Counted from the first letter of the stretch, positions 1-7,564 are shown. The stretch is 22,011 nt of DNA from JAAZMA01 sp036720245 (GCA_036720245.1 DAIMNI010000035.1:1-22011); one strand, 5' to 3'. Notes: generated from the sequence alone by a model not told the origin. Translations and numbers: made by a program.

Positions 1-2
1 TT

Positions 3-56
3 ATTATAACAACAGAAGCTTTGAAAACAATTCAAGAAAGATTAAAATTTGATTAG
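3..56 (+). CDS. possible C-terminal end of a plus-strand gene cut by the window edge
   Basis: An open frame enters from the left edge and ends at a TAG, giving about 17 residues that finish ALKTIQERLKFD. The composition is that of an ordinary soluble helix. The stop codon lies in the loop of an AT-rich hairpin that could terminate this frame. The fragment is too short to recognise and may be chance. Confidence 0.2.
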   Translation: MITTEALKTIQERLKFD

Positions 57-68
57 AATTTTAATCTT
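38..68. terminator. AT-rich hairpin, possible terminator
   Basis: A 12-bp perfect inverted repeat (38-49 against 57-68, core GATTAAAATT/AATTTTAATC) has a 7-nt loop containing the TAG of the left-edge frame. There is no clean T-run after it on either strand. It is most simply a weak terminator for the gene entering from the left. Confidence 0.3.
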
Positions 69-159
69 CTTATATAAAACCATATTCCCCTATCTTTTAT
101 TTTATACTAAACTTTAAGAACAGGCAAATTGTTTTCCGGGTGTGCAGAACCTGCCGTAT

Positions 160-412
160 CTAATAATTTAATATCTCAATTGCCATATCTAAGTCCATTG
201 TACTTTTAGTTAAATTAGCAAAAGATATAATTCTATTAAAAGCATTAGTTAATTCACTTATAATAGTCTATCTTAATTTCGTCTACTAAAGCTTCTACAA
301 TATAATTTTTATCACTTACCAGCATCAAAGCATTTTCAATTAAATCCATATATCTTTCCTTAATTATGCTTTGATGAAAATAATTGGGCTATGTAATATT
401 TTCTGTCGCCAT
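160..412 (-). pseudogene. decayed dnaA-like fragment
   Basis: Read on the minus strand, about 80 codons broken by stops and a frameshift resemble two parts of the replication initiator DnaA. The first part (352-258) reads SIIKERYMDLIENAL followed by SDKNYIVEAL, which fits the end of DnaA domain I. A TGA at 254-256 interrupts it. In the next frame, from 255 down to a TAG at 160-162, ELTNAFNRIISFANLT and then DLDMAIEIL aligns without gaps, from memory, to the AAA+ lid region (pattern EL..A..RI...A.LT.....LD.A.E.L). The ATPase core and the DNA-binding domain IV are absent, so this would be an internally deleted relic. The assignment rests on recalled family patterns; a small unrelated protein is the alternative. 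Confidence 0.45.
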
Positions 413-448
413 TCGTTTACTAAATTATATCATAATGATATGCCTTTT

Positions 449-500
449 TTCTAATAAAAAATAAGCCCACATTTATCGCAGGTTTCGACAAAATGTGGGC
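449..500 (-). terminator. Rho-independent terminator of the flagellin gene
   Basis: A 10-bp perfect stem (GCCCACATTT at 465-474, AAATGTGGGC at 491-500) lies 15 bases past the flagellin stop codon. On the minus strand it is followed by a T-rich tail, TTATTTTTTATT (453-464). Confidence 0.85.
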
Positions 501-506
501 GCTACC
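469..506. repeat. 38-bp direct repeat, copy A (downstream of flagellin)
   Basis: Positions 469-506 match 4281-4318 at 33 of 38 bases in the same orientation, so the two copies flank the flagellin gene. Copy A includes most of the flagellin terminator hairpin. The pattern suggests a former duplication of a gene-plus-terminator unit. Confidence 0.75.
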
Positions 507-514
507 TGGTACAT

Positions 515-3500
515 TTAGGGGTATAATAATTTCAACACCATCTCTGGTTGATGCCTAGCATTAGCAATCATCATTTGTGTTGCTTGTTGAAGTATTTGTT
601 GCTTAGTAAATTCTAAAGTTTCTTTAGCCATATCTAAATCTTCAATTCTAGAATTTGCTGCAGTTAAATTTTCTTCATAATTTTCATTATTTCTTATAAT
701 AGATTCTAATCTATTTTGGGCTGCTCCAATTCTACCTCTTTCACTAGACAAATAATTTATAGCGTTATCTAATCTTCCCAGTGCCTTATTGGCATGATTA
801 GATTTGTGGATTGTAATAGTATTTATCCTCATTAATTCAGTAGAAATACGGGGCCTGTCAAAAATTAATGTATCCCCAGAATTAGCCCCTATTTGAAAAT
901 ATTCTGGTTTATCATATTCTCTACTGTCTGTATTAAAAAACAAGGTTCCTTTGGCATTGCCACTAATTCCATCAATTGTATTGTATCCTACTTCATTAAA
1001 ACTAAGTTTTAATCTTCCCTCATAATAAGAGGCTATTATATTAGTTGATTGTTCCTTTAGTTTTTCATTTATAGTTAAAAGAAGTTCTTCAGAGGTATAT
1101 TCTCCCTCATCTAAAACTATAGTTTTTGGATCTTCGTTAATATTCATTGTAAAAGTATCGTTAATTCCTGTCTTTATCTTAGCTCCATTACTTAAATCTA
1201 CGGCTCCCACAGTATGTGTTGGGCTAGGCTCGCCTTCTGCTTTATAAAATACAGTATAGGCAGCGCTTCCCCTAACACCATCTATAATATAGCTACCATT
1301 ATTATTTTTTCCATCATCTTTAGGAGCATATTTTATTACAAGTTTATTTTCATCATCTATAGCAGTCCCACTTTCTACTCCACCTATTTGTACCTTGAGC
1401 ATATCACTTTCGTATCCTTTTTTCACTAATTCCTCACTTATCTTATTTTGAATTTCTTCAACTATAGAATTGCCACCATATTTTCCTGGATCAAGTCTTA
1501 TTTCAAAGGTTTCCTTCTTCGAATTATGGTAAAAATCAAAAATTAATACATCGTTTATATGGGGATGGATTATTATTTCTTTGTTGTATAAGTCTTCTCT
1601 TCCCACTATATATGTAAGTTGATCATTTTCTGAATTGGAATATCCTGAATAAGAATAGGGATGAAATTCTCTAGCAATTTCTTCTTTAAATACTACATCA
1701 TAAAAGTTTCCCTCAAAATCTTTTAATTTATAATCTGAACCCGAATTTTTGGTACTTAGCACTATTCTAGAATTTTCTATTATAGCTGATATTTCATCAC
1801 CAATTAGTTTTTCATTATCCTCCTGATTATAGCTTTTTAACGCCTTTTCAATTTTAGTATTTAGTTCATTAACAAGTTCTTCTTTTGTATATGTTCTTTC
1901 CTCTAAATTTAGGTCAATTTTATATTCAGTACCATTCTCAACATATGTAAATTCAAATTTATTGTTGGTTTCATCAATAGTAAAACTATCCCCTATATTA
2001 AGTCTTCCAGTAATTGAATAGTTTGAGGTAATCCCAGTATCAGAAGTTTTTGGTACACTGTATATAGTCCTTGCCAATATGGTACTATAGGCCGTTCCAC
2101 CTATATTTCTAAAGTATTGTCCTTCACCTTTGTTTTTAGTGGTAAATACTAAATTTGTTCCATAGCCGGGGTTATTTTTTAAAGAAACCTCTATATCTTT
2201 GCCACTTAATTTATCATTAATCATAGAAACTAATTCCTCTGCTTTGAAACTTCCATGGTCTAATGTAATTTCTATATCTTCACCGCTCATATTAAAATTT
2301 AATTTATCATTTGTAGCATCTATAGTAGTCCTTTGGCTTAAATCTACGCTTCCTACTAGTACTGCCGAAGTTTCTACTATCTCAATTGGACCTACTATTC
2401 CTTCTTTCTCTTCAATTATCTCTGTCTTCCCATCTTTATTTTCCAATACAGAAAAATGTTGTTCACAAAATAAATCTTTAAATCCACCAGTGCTTTGAGA
2501 AATTTCTATACTACCTCCTCCAACTTTTTCATTGCTAATGGCTATGGCAGATTGTTCTACTAAAGTAGCATTTGCATTAAGACCACTGTTCTCTAATTTG
2601 GAATTTATCTCATTAATTAGACCTTCCTTACTATAATTTCCACCATCCAATACTATTACTTGAGTATTCTCATCTACAGTTATTTCTAAAGTATCATTGA
2701 CCCCTGTTTTTATTTTAGTACTATCACCTATTACATATCTTCCCATTATTGTAGCATTAGTTTTTGCTCCATCTACTACTTTGGGTCCAATGATATTTGT
2801 ATATTCTTCTACAAATAAGTCTTTATATGCATTAGAGTCTTTATCTAATTCAATCTTACTTTTATCACCATAGTAATTACTTTTTATTCTAAGTACACTT
2901 CCCCCACCTTCAGCAGTGATTCCAATGTTTTTATCTTCGGCCTCAGCATTTATTCTTCCTACTAACTCATCTAAAGTAAAGTGCTTGCTATCTTCATTTT
3001 CATCTAATAAATCTATGGTCTTATATTCTGTATCATCATTTACCTTTAATTTAAGGGTATCGTTTACGCCTTTCGTAATAGTAATTCCACTATTTAAATT
3101 TTTTCTTCCAGAAACATAGCCTTGTCCCTCAGATATACGTCCATATTTAGCATTATCATATAATACAGAGGTTATATCATCTATTTTAATCATATTACCA
3201 CTTAGTCCAGTAATTACATGTTTATCTGAATATAGTGCAATATGTTTATCTGAATATTTTATGGCCTCTACATCATATTCCCCTTGTGCTTTTAATTGAT
3301 TATTTATAATATCTATTAATTCATCTATAGAATATCCGCCTGCTTTAGGCGAAAAATTTATAGTATATTCCTTATCTGTCCCTACATAGAATTTTAATTT
3401 ATCATTATGCCCAGGTATAATATTCAATCTTCCATTTTCCTTAAACTCTGTTACCCCTATTATCATTCCAGGGGGAGTTCCTATATGGTAATCATAAAAT

Positions 3501-4201
3501 AAAAAAGAAAGTCCGCCTTTTATATAATCGATATTTGAGCTATTTTCACTTTGAATGGATATACTATTATTTTCAGTTAAATTAAGAATCAAATTGGGGT
3601 TTTGTTCTATTAACTGATCATCTATTATGTCTGCAATCTCTCCAATTGTATAGTATCCTTCATCTAAAAATATACTTGTAATATTACCATCTACAGCTAT
3701 TTCTAAATCATTATTAAAACCTTCTACTATTTTTACTAATCCATTAAAATCTTGATTTCCTTCAAAATTATAAAAAGAAGATTCATGGGCTTCAAAAATA
3801 GGCTTAGTATTCCATTGGGATTCTTCCGTAAATTTAGAAGTAGCAATTTGAAGTGCTCTAAATTCTTCCTGTAATTTTCCCCTGTCTTCATCTGTTAGGG
3901 TATCATTTAAAGATTGGATAGTTAATTCTCTCATCCTCTGCATCATATGGTGAATTTCATCTAAGGCCCCATCCCTAGTTTCCATTAGAGAATAAGCATC
4001 TAGAGCATTTCTACTGCCCATTTTTAATCCCCTTATTTGCCCTTTCATCTTTTCCGATATAGCCAAACCCGCGGCATCATCTACAGCTATATTTATTCTA
4101 TGGCCAGAGGATAATTTATTTATAGATTTCTCCAACCTTTTCATATTTCTTTTATTATTGTTTAAAGAATTGATTCCTAATAGATTATTTTGAATATACA
4201 T
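515..4201 (-). CDS. very large flagellin with about eight repeated central modules
   Basis: Filament subunit, 1228 aa; simple flagellins have about 270-550. The conserved N-terminal D0/D1 region (residues 1-140: NSLNNNKR, LSSGHRIN, DDAAGLAISEKM, RELTIQSLND) and C-terminal D1/D0 region (1104-1228: QIGANSGD, DLDMAKETLEFTKQQILQQA) are intact. Between them lie about eight diverged modules of 100-135 aa, starting near residues 150, 251, 367, 489, 618, 733, 868 and 1000. Each has a G.ND.l turn, a strand pair, a segment like LDEGEYTSEELLLTINEKL (flagellin hook IN motif, PF07196 type) and often a hydrophobic LF segment. The modules should form surface-exposed outer filament domains. The start is an ATG 8 bases after AGGGGA, downstream of a sigma-28 promoter. 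It is the only flagellin seen here, so the symbol (hag or fliC) is left open. Confidence 0.93.
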   Translation of the reverse strand: MYIQNNLLGINSLNNNKRNMKRLEKSINKLSSGHRINIAVDDAAGLAISEKMKGQIRGLKMGSRNALDAYSLMETRDGALDEIHHMMQRMRELTIQSLNDTLTDEDRGKLQEEFRALQIATSKFTEESQWNTKPIFEAHESSFYNFEGNQDFNGLVKIVEGFNNDLEIAVDGNITSIFLDEGYYTIGEIADIIDDQLIEQNPNLILNLTENNSISIQSENSSNIDYIKGGLSFLFYDYHIGTPPGMIIGVTEFKENGRLNIIPGHNDKLKFYVGTDKEYTINFSPKAGGYSIDELIDIINNQLKAQGEYDVEAIKYSDKHIALYSDKHVITGLSGNMIKIDDITSVLYDNAKYGRISEGQGYVSGRKNLNSGITITKGVNDTLKLKVNDDTEYKTIDLLDENEDSKHFTLDELVGRINAEAEDKNIGITAEGGGSVLRIKSNYYGDKSKIELDKDSNAYKDLFVEEYTNIIGPKVVDGAKTNATIMGRYVIGDSTKIKTGVNDTLEITVDENTQVIVLDGGNYSKEGLINEINSKLENSGLNANATLVEQSAIAISNEKVGGGSIEISQSTGGFKDLFCEQHFSVLENKDGKTEIIEEKEGIVGPIEIVETSAVLVGSVDLSQRTTIDATNDKLNFNMSGEDIEITLDHGSFKAEELVSMINDKLSGKDIEVSLKNNPGYGTNLVFTTKNKGEGQYFRNIGGTAYSTILARTIYSVPKTSDTGITSNYSITGRLNIGDSFTIDETNNKFEFTYVENGTEYKIDLNLEERTYTKEELVNELNTKIEKALKSYNQEDNEKLIGDEISAIIENSRIVLSTKNSGSDYKLKDFEGNFYDVVFKEEIAREFHPYSYSGYSNSENDQLTYIVGREDLYNKEIIIHPHINDVLIFDFYHNSKKETFEIRLDPGKYGGNSIVEEIQNKISEELVKKGYESDMLKVQIGGVESGTAIDDENKLVIKYAPKDDGKNNNGSYIIDGVRGSAAYTVFYKAEGEPSPTHTVGAVDLSNGAKIKTGINDTFTMNINEDPKTIVLDEGEYTSEELLLTINEKLKEQSTNIIASYYEGRLKLSFNEVGYNTIDGISGNAKGTLFFNTDSREYDKPEYFQIGANSGDTLIFDRPRISTELMRINTITIHKSNHANKALGRLDNAINYLSSERGRIGAAQNRLESIIRNNENYEENLTAANSRIEDLDMAKETLEFTKQQILQQATQMMIANARHQPEMVLKLLYP

Positions 4202-4207
4202 GAGAAT

Positions 4208-4242
4208 TCCCCTTTTTTATGAATCGTTTATGACTTTAGTCC
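4208..4242 (-). promoter_or_regulatory. flagellin leader with candidate CsrA-binding GGA motifs
   Basis: The predicted leader is about 43 nt. It has one GGA near its 5' end (4240-4242, AUAGGAC context) and another inside the Shine-Dalgarno AGGGGA (4208-4213). This resembles the two-site arrangement by which CsrA blocks flagellin translation in Bacillus. CsrA and FliW are encoded 2.7-3.3 kb upstream. The sites themselves are inferred. Confidence 0.45.
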
Positions 4243-4250
4243 TATATTAT

Positions 4251-4277
4251 ATATCGGCAGAGATTTAGCAAAGTTTA
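4251..4277 (-). promoter_or_regulatory. sigma-28 (SigD/FliA-type) promoter of the flagellin gene
   Basis: The minus strand carries TAAA (4274-4277), a 15-nt spacer and GCCGATAT (4251-4258). This is almost identical to the sigma-28 consensus TAAA-N15-GCCGATAA. It starts 50 bases upstream of the flagellin ATG and explains late, FlgM-controlled expression. Confidence 0.92.
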
Positions 4278-4280
4278 ATT

Positions 4281-4318
4281 ACATTTATCACAGGCCTCGA
4301 CAAAATGTGGGTGCTGCC
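4281..4318. repeat. 38-bp direct repeat, copy B (upstream of flagellin)
   Basis: Second copy of the repeat at 469-506, with 5 mismatches. The hairpin is degraded to ACATTT/AAATGT. It sits just upstream of the sigma-28 promoter and runs into TGCCCCCCTTGCATC (4315-4329), which recurs exactly at 5243-5257. Confidence 0.75.
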
Positions 4319-4333
4319 CCCCTTGCATCTATC

Positions 4334-4373
4334 GACAAAACCCTCAAAAGCTTACATCTCTGAGGGTTTTGTC
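4334..4373 (-). terminator. hairpin terminator after the toxin gene
   Basis: A 13-bp perfect inverted repeat (GACAAAACCCTCA at 4334-4346, TGAGGGTTTTGTC at 4361-4373) has a 14-nt loop. Read as CCCTCA...TGAGGGTTTT it has stem-plus-T-run form on both strands. It separates the toxin gene from the flagellin promoter. Confidence 0.65.
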
Positions 4374-4398
4374 ACTATACTTAAGAAACTTAATGGTT

Positions 4399-4731
4399 TT
4401 AACTATTATATTCTATAATTTTATATAATATATTTATCAGATCGTCTTCCATGGTACCAATTTTTTCATAAATTCTATCCTTTTCGATATTATGTATGTT
4501 TTTACATTTAACATATGAGGGTTCATCCAATCCACACTGTTGCCAATTTTTAATTTCTTCATTAAATTTACTATAGCAATTATCACCAGGGGGAAACGAT
4601 GTCATTTCAACTATGGTATATAACTTATTGTTTTCATCTTTATTAATAATTAGAACAGGTCTAGATTTATATTCTTTGCTTTCTTTTCTATAGTAAATTT
4701 TCACTTTATATATATCACCAATCTCTGCCAT
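4399..4731 (-). CDS. PemK/MazF-family toxin (predicted endoribonuclease)
   Basis: This 110-aa protein belongs by pattern to the MazF/PemK superfamily of toxin endoribonucleases, which cut mRNA when their antitoxin is lost. Visible hallmarks are the N-terminal GDIYKVKIYYR strand, the conserved KSRPVLIIN block (residues 22-30, Arg24 in the catalytic position) and the VEMTS strand (41-45) that carries the second conserved hydroxyl residue. Length is normal for the family. It begins 11 bases after the preceding small gene and has only a weak ribosome binding site, so translational coupling to that gene is likely. Toxicity is inferred from family; some relatives are inactive. Confidence 0.75.
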   Translation of the reverse strand: MAEIGDIYKVKIYYRKESKEYKSRPVLIINKDENNKLYTIVEMTSFPPGDNCYSKFNEEIKNWQQCGLDEPSYVKCKNIHNIEKDRIYEKIGTMEDDLINILYKIIEYNS

Positions 4732-4742
4732 TTTACAATATA

Positions 4743-5006
4743 TTATTCACCCTTATATTCATCCTTTTCATACCATTCTACATGTTGTGGATTGTTTGGA
4801 TCTAACTCAATCATATTATTTTTTCCTTTTAATAGGACTGTATTTGAAGATACTTTATTTATCTTCTTTTGCAAATCTTTTGGTATAAATCCCTCATTCT
4901 TATTAATTTTAATTGCATCCATATTTTTTATCCCCTTATTCCCACCTTTTTCTTTATTTCCATCAAGTTTATTATTTACCCTAGGTTTACTTGTATCCTT
5001 ATCCAT
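4743..5006 (-). CDS. small hydrophilic protein, candidate antitoxin partner of the PemK-like toxin
   Basis: An 87-aa, lysine- and asparagine-rich protein with no recognised DNA-binding fold. The first 35 residues are low-complexity and probably disordered (KPRVNNKLDGNKEKGGNKG). The C-terminal half contains FIPKDLQKKINKVSSNTVLL and ends MIELDPNNPQHVEWYEKDEY. It has a good ribosome binding site (GGGAGTGG, 7 bases before the ATG) and lies directly upstream of the toxin gene, the usual antitoxin-first order. A disordered protein with a conserved aromatic/acidic tail would suit toxin binding. The role is inferred from position only. Confidence 0.5.
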   Translation of the reverse strand: MDKDTSKPRVNNKLDGNKEKGGNKGIKNMDAIKINKNEGFIPKDLQKKINKVSSNTVLLKGKNNMIELDPNNPQHVEWYEKDEYKGE

Positions 5007-5266
5007 ATTATAACCACTCCCTATTCTAATAAATCAAATAGATTTTAAACATTAATAGATATAGTATATTATTGACAAGGGATAAATATGATATTCAATA
5101 TCGCATAATTGTAGGTAGTATCTAAATCCCAATGATAATTTCTCCAAAAATATAACTGTTCCTATGTTATTAATACCTACGCCTATGGCTTAGTTTCTTC
5201 ATCAATGACAATTGTACCATAACTTGGTAGTGCACTGGGGATTGCCCCCCTTGCATCCACAAATTA
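5007..5266. other. intergenic region without a recognised gene
   Basis: About 260 AT-rich bases. I see no open frame with a start site. A 15-bp repeat, TGCCCCCCTTGCATC (5243-5257), also occurs at 4315-4329. No convincing promoter for the antitoxin gene could be fixed, although TATACT-like boxes occur near 5058-5068. Confidence 0.5.
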
Positions 5267-5299
5267 AATGACACAAGAGAACCGTCCCCTTGTGTCATT
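5267..5299. repeat. REP-like hairpin (GACACAAG...CTTGTGTC type) overlapping the HD-GYP stop codon
   Basis: An 11-bp perfect stem (AATGACACAAG at 5267-5277, CTTGTGTCATT at 5289-5299) has loop AGAACCGTCCC. To my knowledge, ACAAGAGAACCGTCCCC-type palindromes are dispersed intergenic elements in clostridia. The TGA stop of the HD-GYP gene (5295-5297) is part of the right arm, so the element supplies the end of that frame. It may also act as its terminator. Confidence 0.7.
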
Positions 5300-6842
5300 C
5301 AAAATTCACAGTCTGAATCCTTGCTTCATCTTGATGTCTTTCTCTTATCTTAGAAAATTCATTTAAATTACTAAATAGTATATCTACTAATATTGGGTCG
5401 AAGTGTTTGCCTTTTTCTTGGTGGAAATAGTTTAGTATGTCTTTCATTATCCAGGGTTTTTTATATACTCTTGGGGAGCCTAGGGCATCGAATACGTCTG
5501 CTACTGCTACTATTCGGCCAAATATGTGGATTTCCTCTCCCTTTAGTCTTCTTGGATAGCCTTTGCCATCGTATCTTTCGTGATGCTCATATGCTATTAT
5601 GGCGGCAGATTTTAGTATATCTCTGTTGGAACTTTTCAATAGATTATAGCCTATTGTAGTATGAGTTTTTACCGTATCAAACTCTTCAGGGGTGAGTTTT
5701 CCAGGTTTCAACAATATATTATCTGGTATGGCGATTTTACCCATATCGTGAATTGGTGCTGCCATGGTTAGTAGCATGATTTCCCTTTGAGTTAAACCAT
5801 ATTCTCTGGCTAATATTCTAGAGTATTCAGATACTCTTTTTACGTGATTTCCAGTTTCTTCTGAACGAGCTTCTGTTACTTCCCCTAAAAGATATAGTAT
5901 TTCTTTTTGTGTTTTTTCTATTTCCTTATTTAGGCAAAGGCTTTCAAAGGCTGCAGAAATATTTTTATTAAATATACTTAGTAGCTCCTTGTCCATATCG
6001 CTTAAACTTCCATTCATTTCTAAAAATATTATGCCTTCTGCCTCATTACTACTATGATAATGGGAAATATATCTATTGTCAGTTATTAAATGATCTTTTT
6101 TATTATAGGTCTCCCTTACTAATTGAAAATCCTCTTTGGATATAGTATCCATAATTTTATTTCCAATACCATTTGCATATTTTCCTGATCCTTTTACAAC
6201 ACTAAATGCCCTTTCGTCAAAGGATCTTAGAGCAGCTATCCCATTTATATTGCATTCTTCTCTCCCGCATTGATTAATCATAGAGCTTAGATAACAAAAG
6301 GTAGATGATATGAAACTTTCTAAAGATTCCATCCTTAATAATTTAGATGAAGAAGCTAGAACTTGTTCCATAATTCTTTTATTATTATTTATACGCAGAA
6401 TATCCTTATAGCATCTTAGGGAAGAGATTAGTATCATATATAATTTATCTGGAAGGAGATTGCCTTTATCTTCATAGCCATTTATATCGTAATTTAATAT
6501 TGCCTCTTCCCTCAATTTAGTTGTTCCTTTTCCTGTCATTAAAATAATTCTAGTTCTAGAATTTCCTATTGCTTCCCTTATGTATTTAGATAGCTTGAGG
6601 CCCGAATCTTTATCCTCAATAAATATATCTAAAAAAACTATTGCTATATCTTGTTCTTTATTTAATATTTCAATGGCCTCTTTGGTGCTAAAAGCAGATA
6701 TAATATTAATGGATTTTCCCTCGAATTTAAAGTCCTTTAACATTTCTTTAAATAATGTATGTATATAATTACTATCATCAACTATTAATATATTCCAAAG
6801 ATCATCATAGATAATTCCATCTAAATTATAGTAATCTTCCAC
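5295..6842 (-). CDS. response regulator with HD-GYP c-di-GMP phosphodiesterase domain (REC - DUF3369-like - HD-GYP)
   Basis: 515 aa. Residues 15-145 form a receiver domain (ILIVDD at 18-23, phospho-acceptor Asp72 in VFLDIF, MTGKGT near 102). Residues 150-300 are a GAF-like/DUF3369-like sensor region with several cysteines. Residues 315-500 form an HD-GYP domain with the expected metal ligands: NHVKR (His333), IHDMGK (His365-Asp366), KTHTTIG (His393), YEHHERYDGKGYP (His420/421 and the GYP triplet). It should be an active phosphodiesterase degrading c-di-GMP, the second messenger that suppresses motility. The start is a GTG behind GGGGGGAAAGAA, 16 bases after csrA, so it is probably the last gene of the fliW-csrA transcript. 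The cognate kinase is not in the window. Confidence 0.9.
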   Translation of the reverse strand: MEDYYNLDGIIYDDLWNILIVDDSNYIHTLFKEMLKDFKFEGKSINIISAFSTKEAIEILNKEQDIAIVFLDIFIEDKDSGLKLSKYIREAIGNSRTRIILMTGKGTTKLREEAILNYDINGYEDKGNLLPDKLYMILISSLRCYKDILRINNNKRIMEQVLASSSKLLRMESLESFISSTFCYLSSMINQCGREECNINGIAALRSFDERAFSVVKGSGKYANGIGNKIMDTISKEDFQLVRETYNKKDHLITDNRYISHYHSSNEAEGIIFLEMNGSLSDMDKELLSIFNKNISAAFESLCLNKEIEKTQKEILYLLGEVTEARSEETGNHVKRVSEYSRILAREYGLTQREIMLLTMAAPIHDMGKIAIPDNILLKPGKLTPEEFDTVKTHTTIGYNLLKSSNRDILKSAAIIAYEHHERYDGKGYPRRLKGEEIHIFGRIVAVADVFDALGSPRVYKKPWIMKDILNYFHQEKGKHFDPILVDILFSNLNEFSKIRERHQDEARIQTVNFE

Positions 6843-6858
6843 TTCTTTCCCCCCATTT

Positions 6859-7089
6859 CTATTTATCTTGCTTGAATAATTTCTCCATTTCTTTTAAATC
6901 TACTTTAGTTTTCGCTGCTTCTATATTTTCTTCCTGTATGCTTAAATACAATTCTTTTCTAAAAATATCAATATCTTTTGGAGCATCTATGCCAATCCGT
7001 ACTTTTCCCTCTTCAATTTCTAATATTTTTATTTCAATATTTTCATCTATAATAATAGATTCATTTTCTTTTCTAGACAATATTAGCAT
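6859..7089 (-). CDS. csrA: CsrA, RNA-binding translational regulator
   Basis: 76 aa, the normal size. The protein opens MLILSRKENESIIIDENIEI and continues with the core VRIGIDAPKDIDIFRKEL, both diagnostic of the dimeric beta-strand-swapped CsrA fold that binds GGA loops near ribosome binding sites. In Bacillus CsrA represses flagellin translation until FliW sequesters it. The ATG follows the fliW stop by a single base, so the two are translationally coupled and probably made in fixed ratio. The C-terminal extension after residue 55 is the part FliW contacts in Bacillus. Confidence 0.97.
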   Translation of the reverse strand: MLILSRKENESIIIDENIEIKILEIEEGKVRIGIDAPKDIDIFRKELYLSIQEENIEAAKTKVDLKEMEKLFKQDK

Positions 7090-7090
7090 A

Positions 7091-7540
7091 TTAAATATCC
7101 CCGCTTTCTACTTTTGTCTGAAATATAAAATGCTTTGTAGAGTATCTATTATCGTCTAATATTAACTGTTTTCCTAATTTTTTATTTATATTTATAATAA
7201 TTGGTCCTAATAAATTAGCAGTCATTTTTTCCATATCCTCTGGTATTACTACTATAGAGTATATAGCTATATCTTTTTCATCTTGTATTTCTAATTTTTC
7301 TTGAATTTTTTTAGGCACAATAAATTCATAATCTGGAAAGGCATAAAAGGGATTTATAATTACAAAGGCTAGTTCTGGAGTGTTTATAGACTGAAGCCAT
7401 GAAAAAGGCGAATCTTTATCTTCTGTATCTATAATTGCAAATTCTTTCTCCTCTTCAAAGCCTAATAAACCTTCTTTGAATTTAATTATTGTTTCTTTAT
7501 CTATTTGAATTTCTCCAAATACTTCCGTACTTATCAGCAT
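7091..7540 (-). CDS. fliW: FliW, flagellar assembly factor and CsrA antagonist
   Basis: 149 aa from the chosen ATG. Family features are VFGEIQI at the N-terminus, the FKEGLLGFEEEKEFAI block (residues 23-38) and a C-terminal half of beta strands containing ANLLGPIIIN. FliW binds flagellin and CsrA alternately, closing a loop that matches flagellin synthesis to export. A GTG nine bases upstream (7549) lies inside the ribosome binding site GAGAGGTG, so the ATG at 7540, eight bases after GAGAGG, is preferred. Confidence 0.95.
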   Translation of the reverse strand: MLISTEVFGEIQIDKETIIKFKEGLLGFEEEKEFAIIDTEDKDSPFSWLQSINTPELAFVIINPFYAFPDYEFIVPKKIQEKLEIQDEKDIAIYSIVVIPEDMEKMTANLLGPIIININKKLGKQLILDDNRYSTKHFIFQTKVESGDI

Positions 7541-7564
7541 CTTTAACACCTCTCTTTTATTAAT

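Noticed and set aside
106..170. Flagellin C-terminal remnant (HPENNLPVLKV in one frame)
   Set aside because: It looks slightly like a flagellin tail, but the stretch just upstream aligns better to DnaA without gaps, and the match here is only about ten residues.
2199..3119. Plus-strand open frames inside the flagellin gene
   Set aside because: They have no ribosome binding sites and their composition mirrors the opposite coding strand; they are shadows of the flagellin frame.
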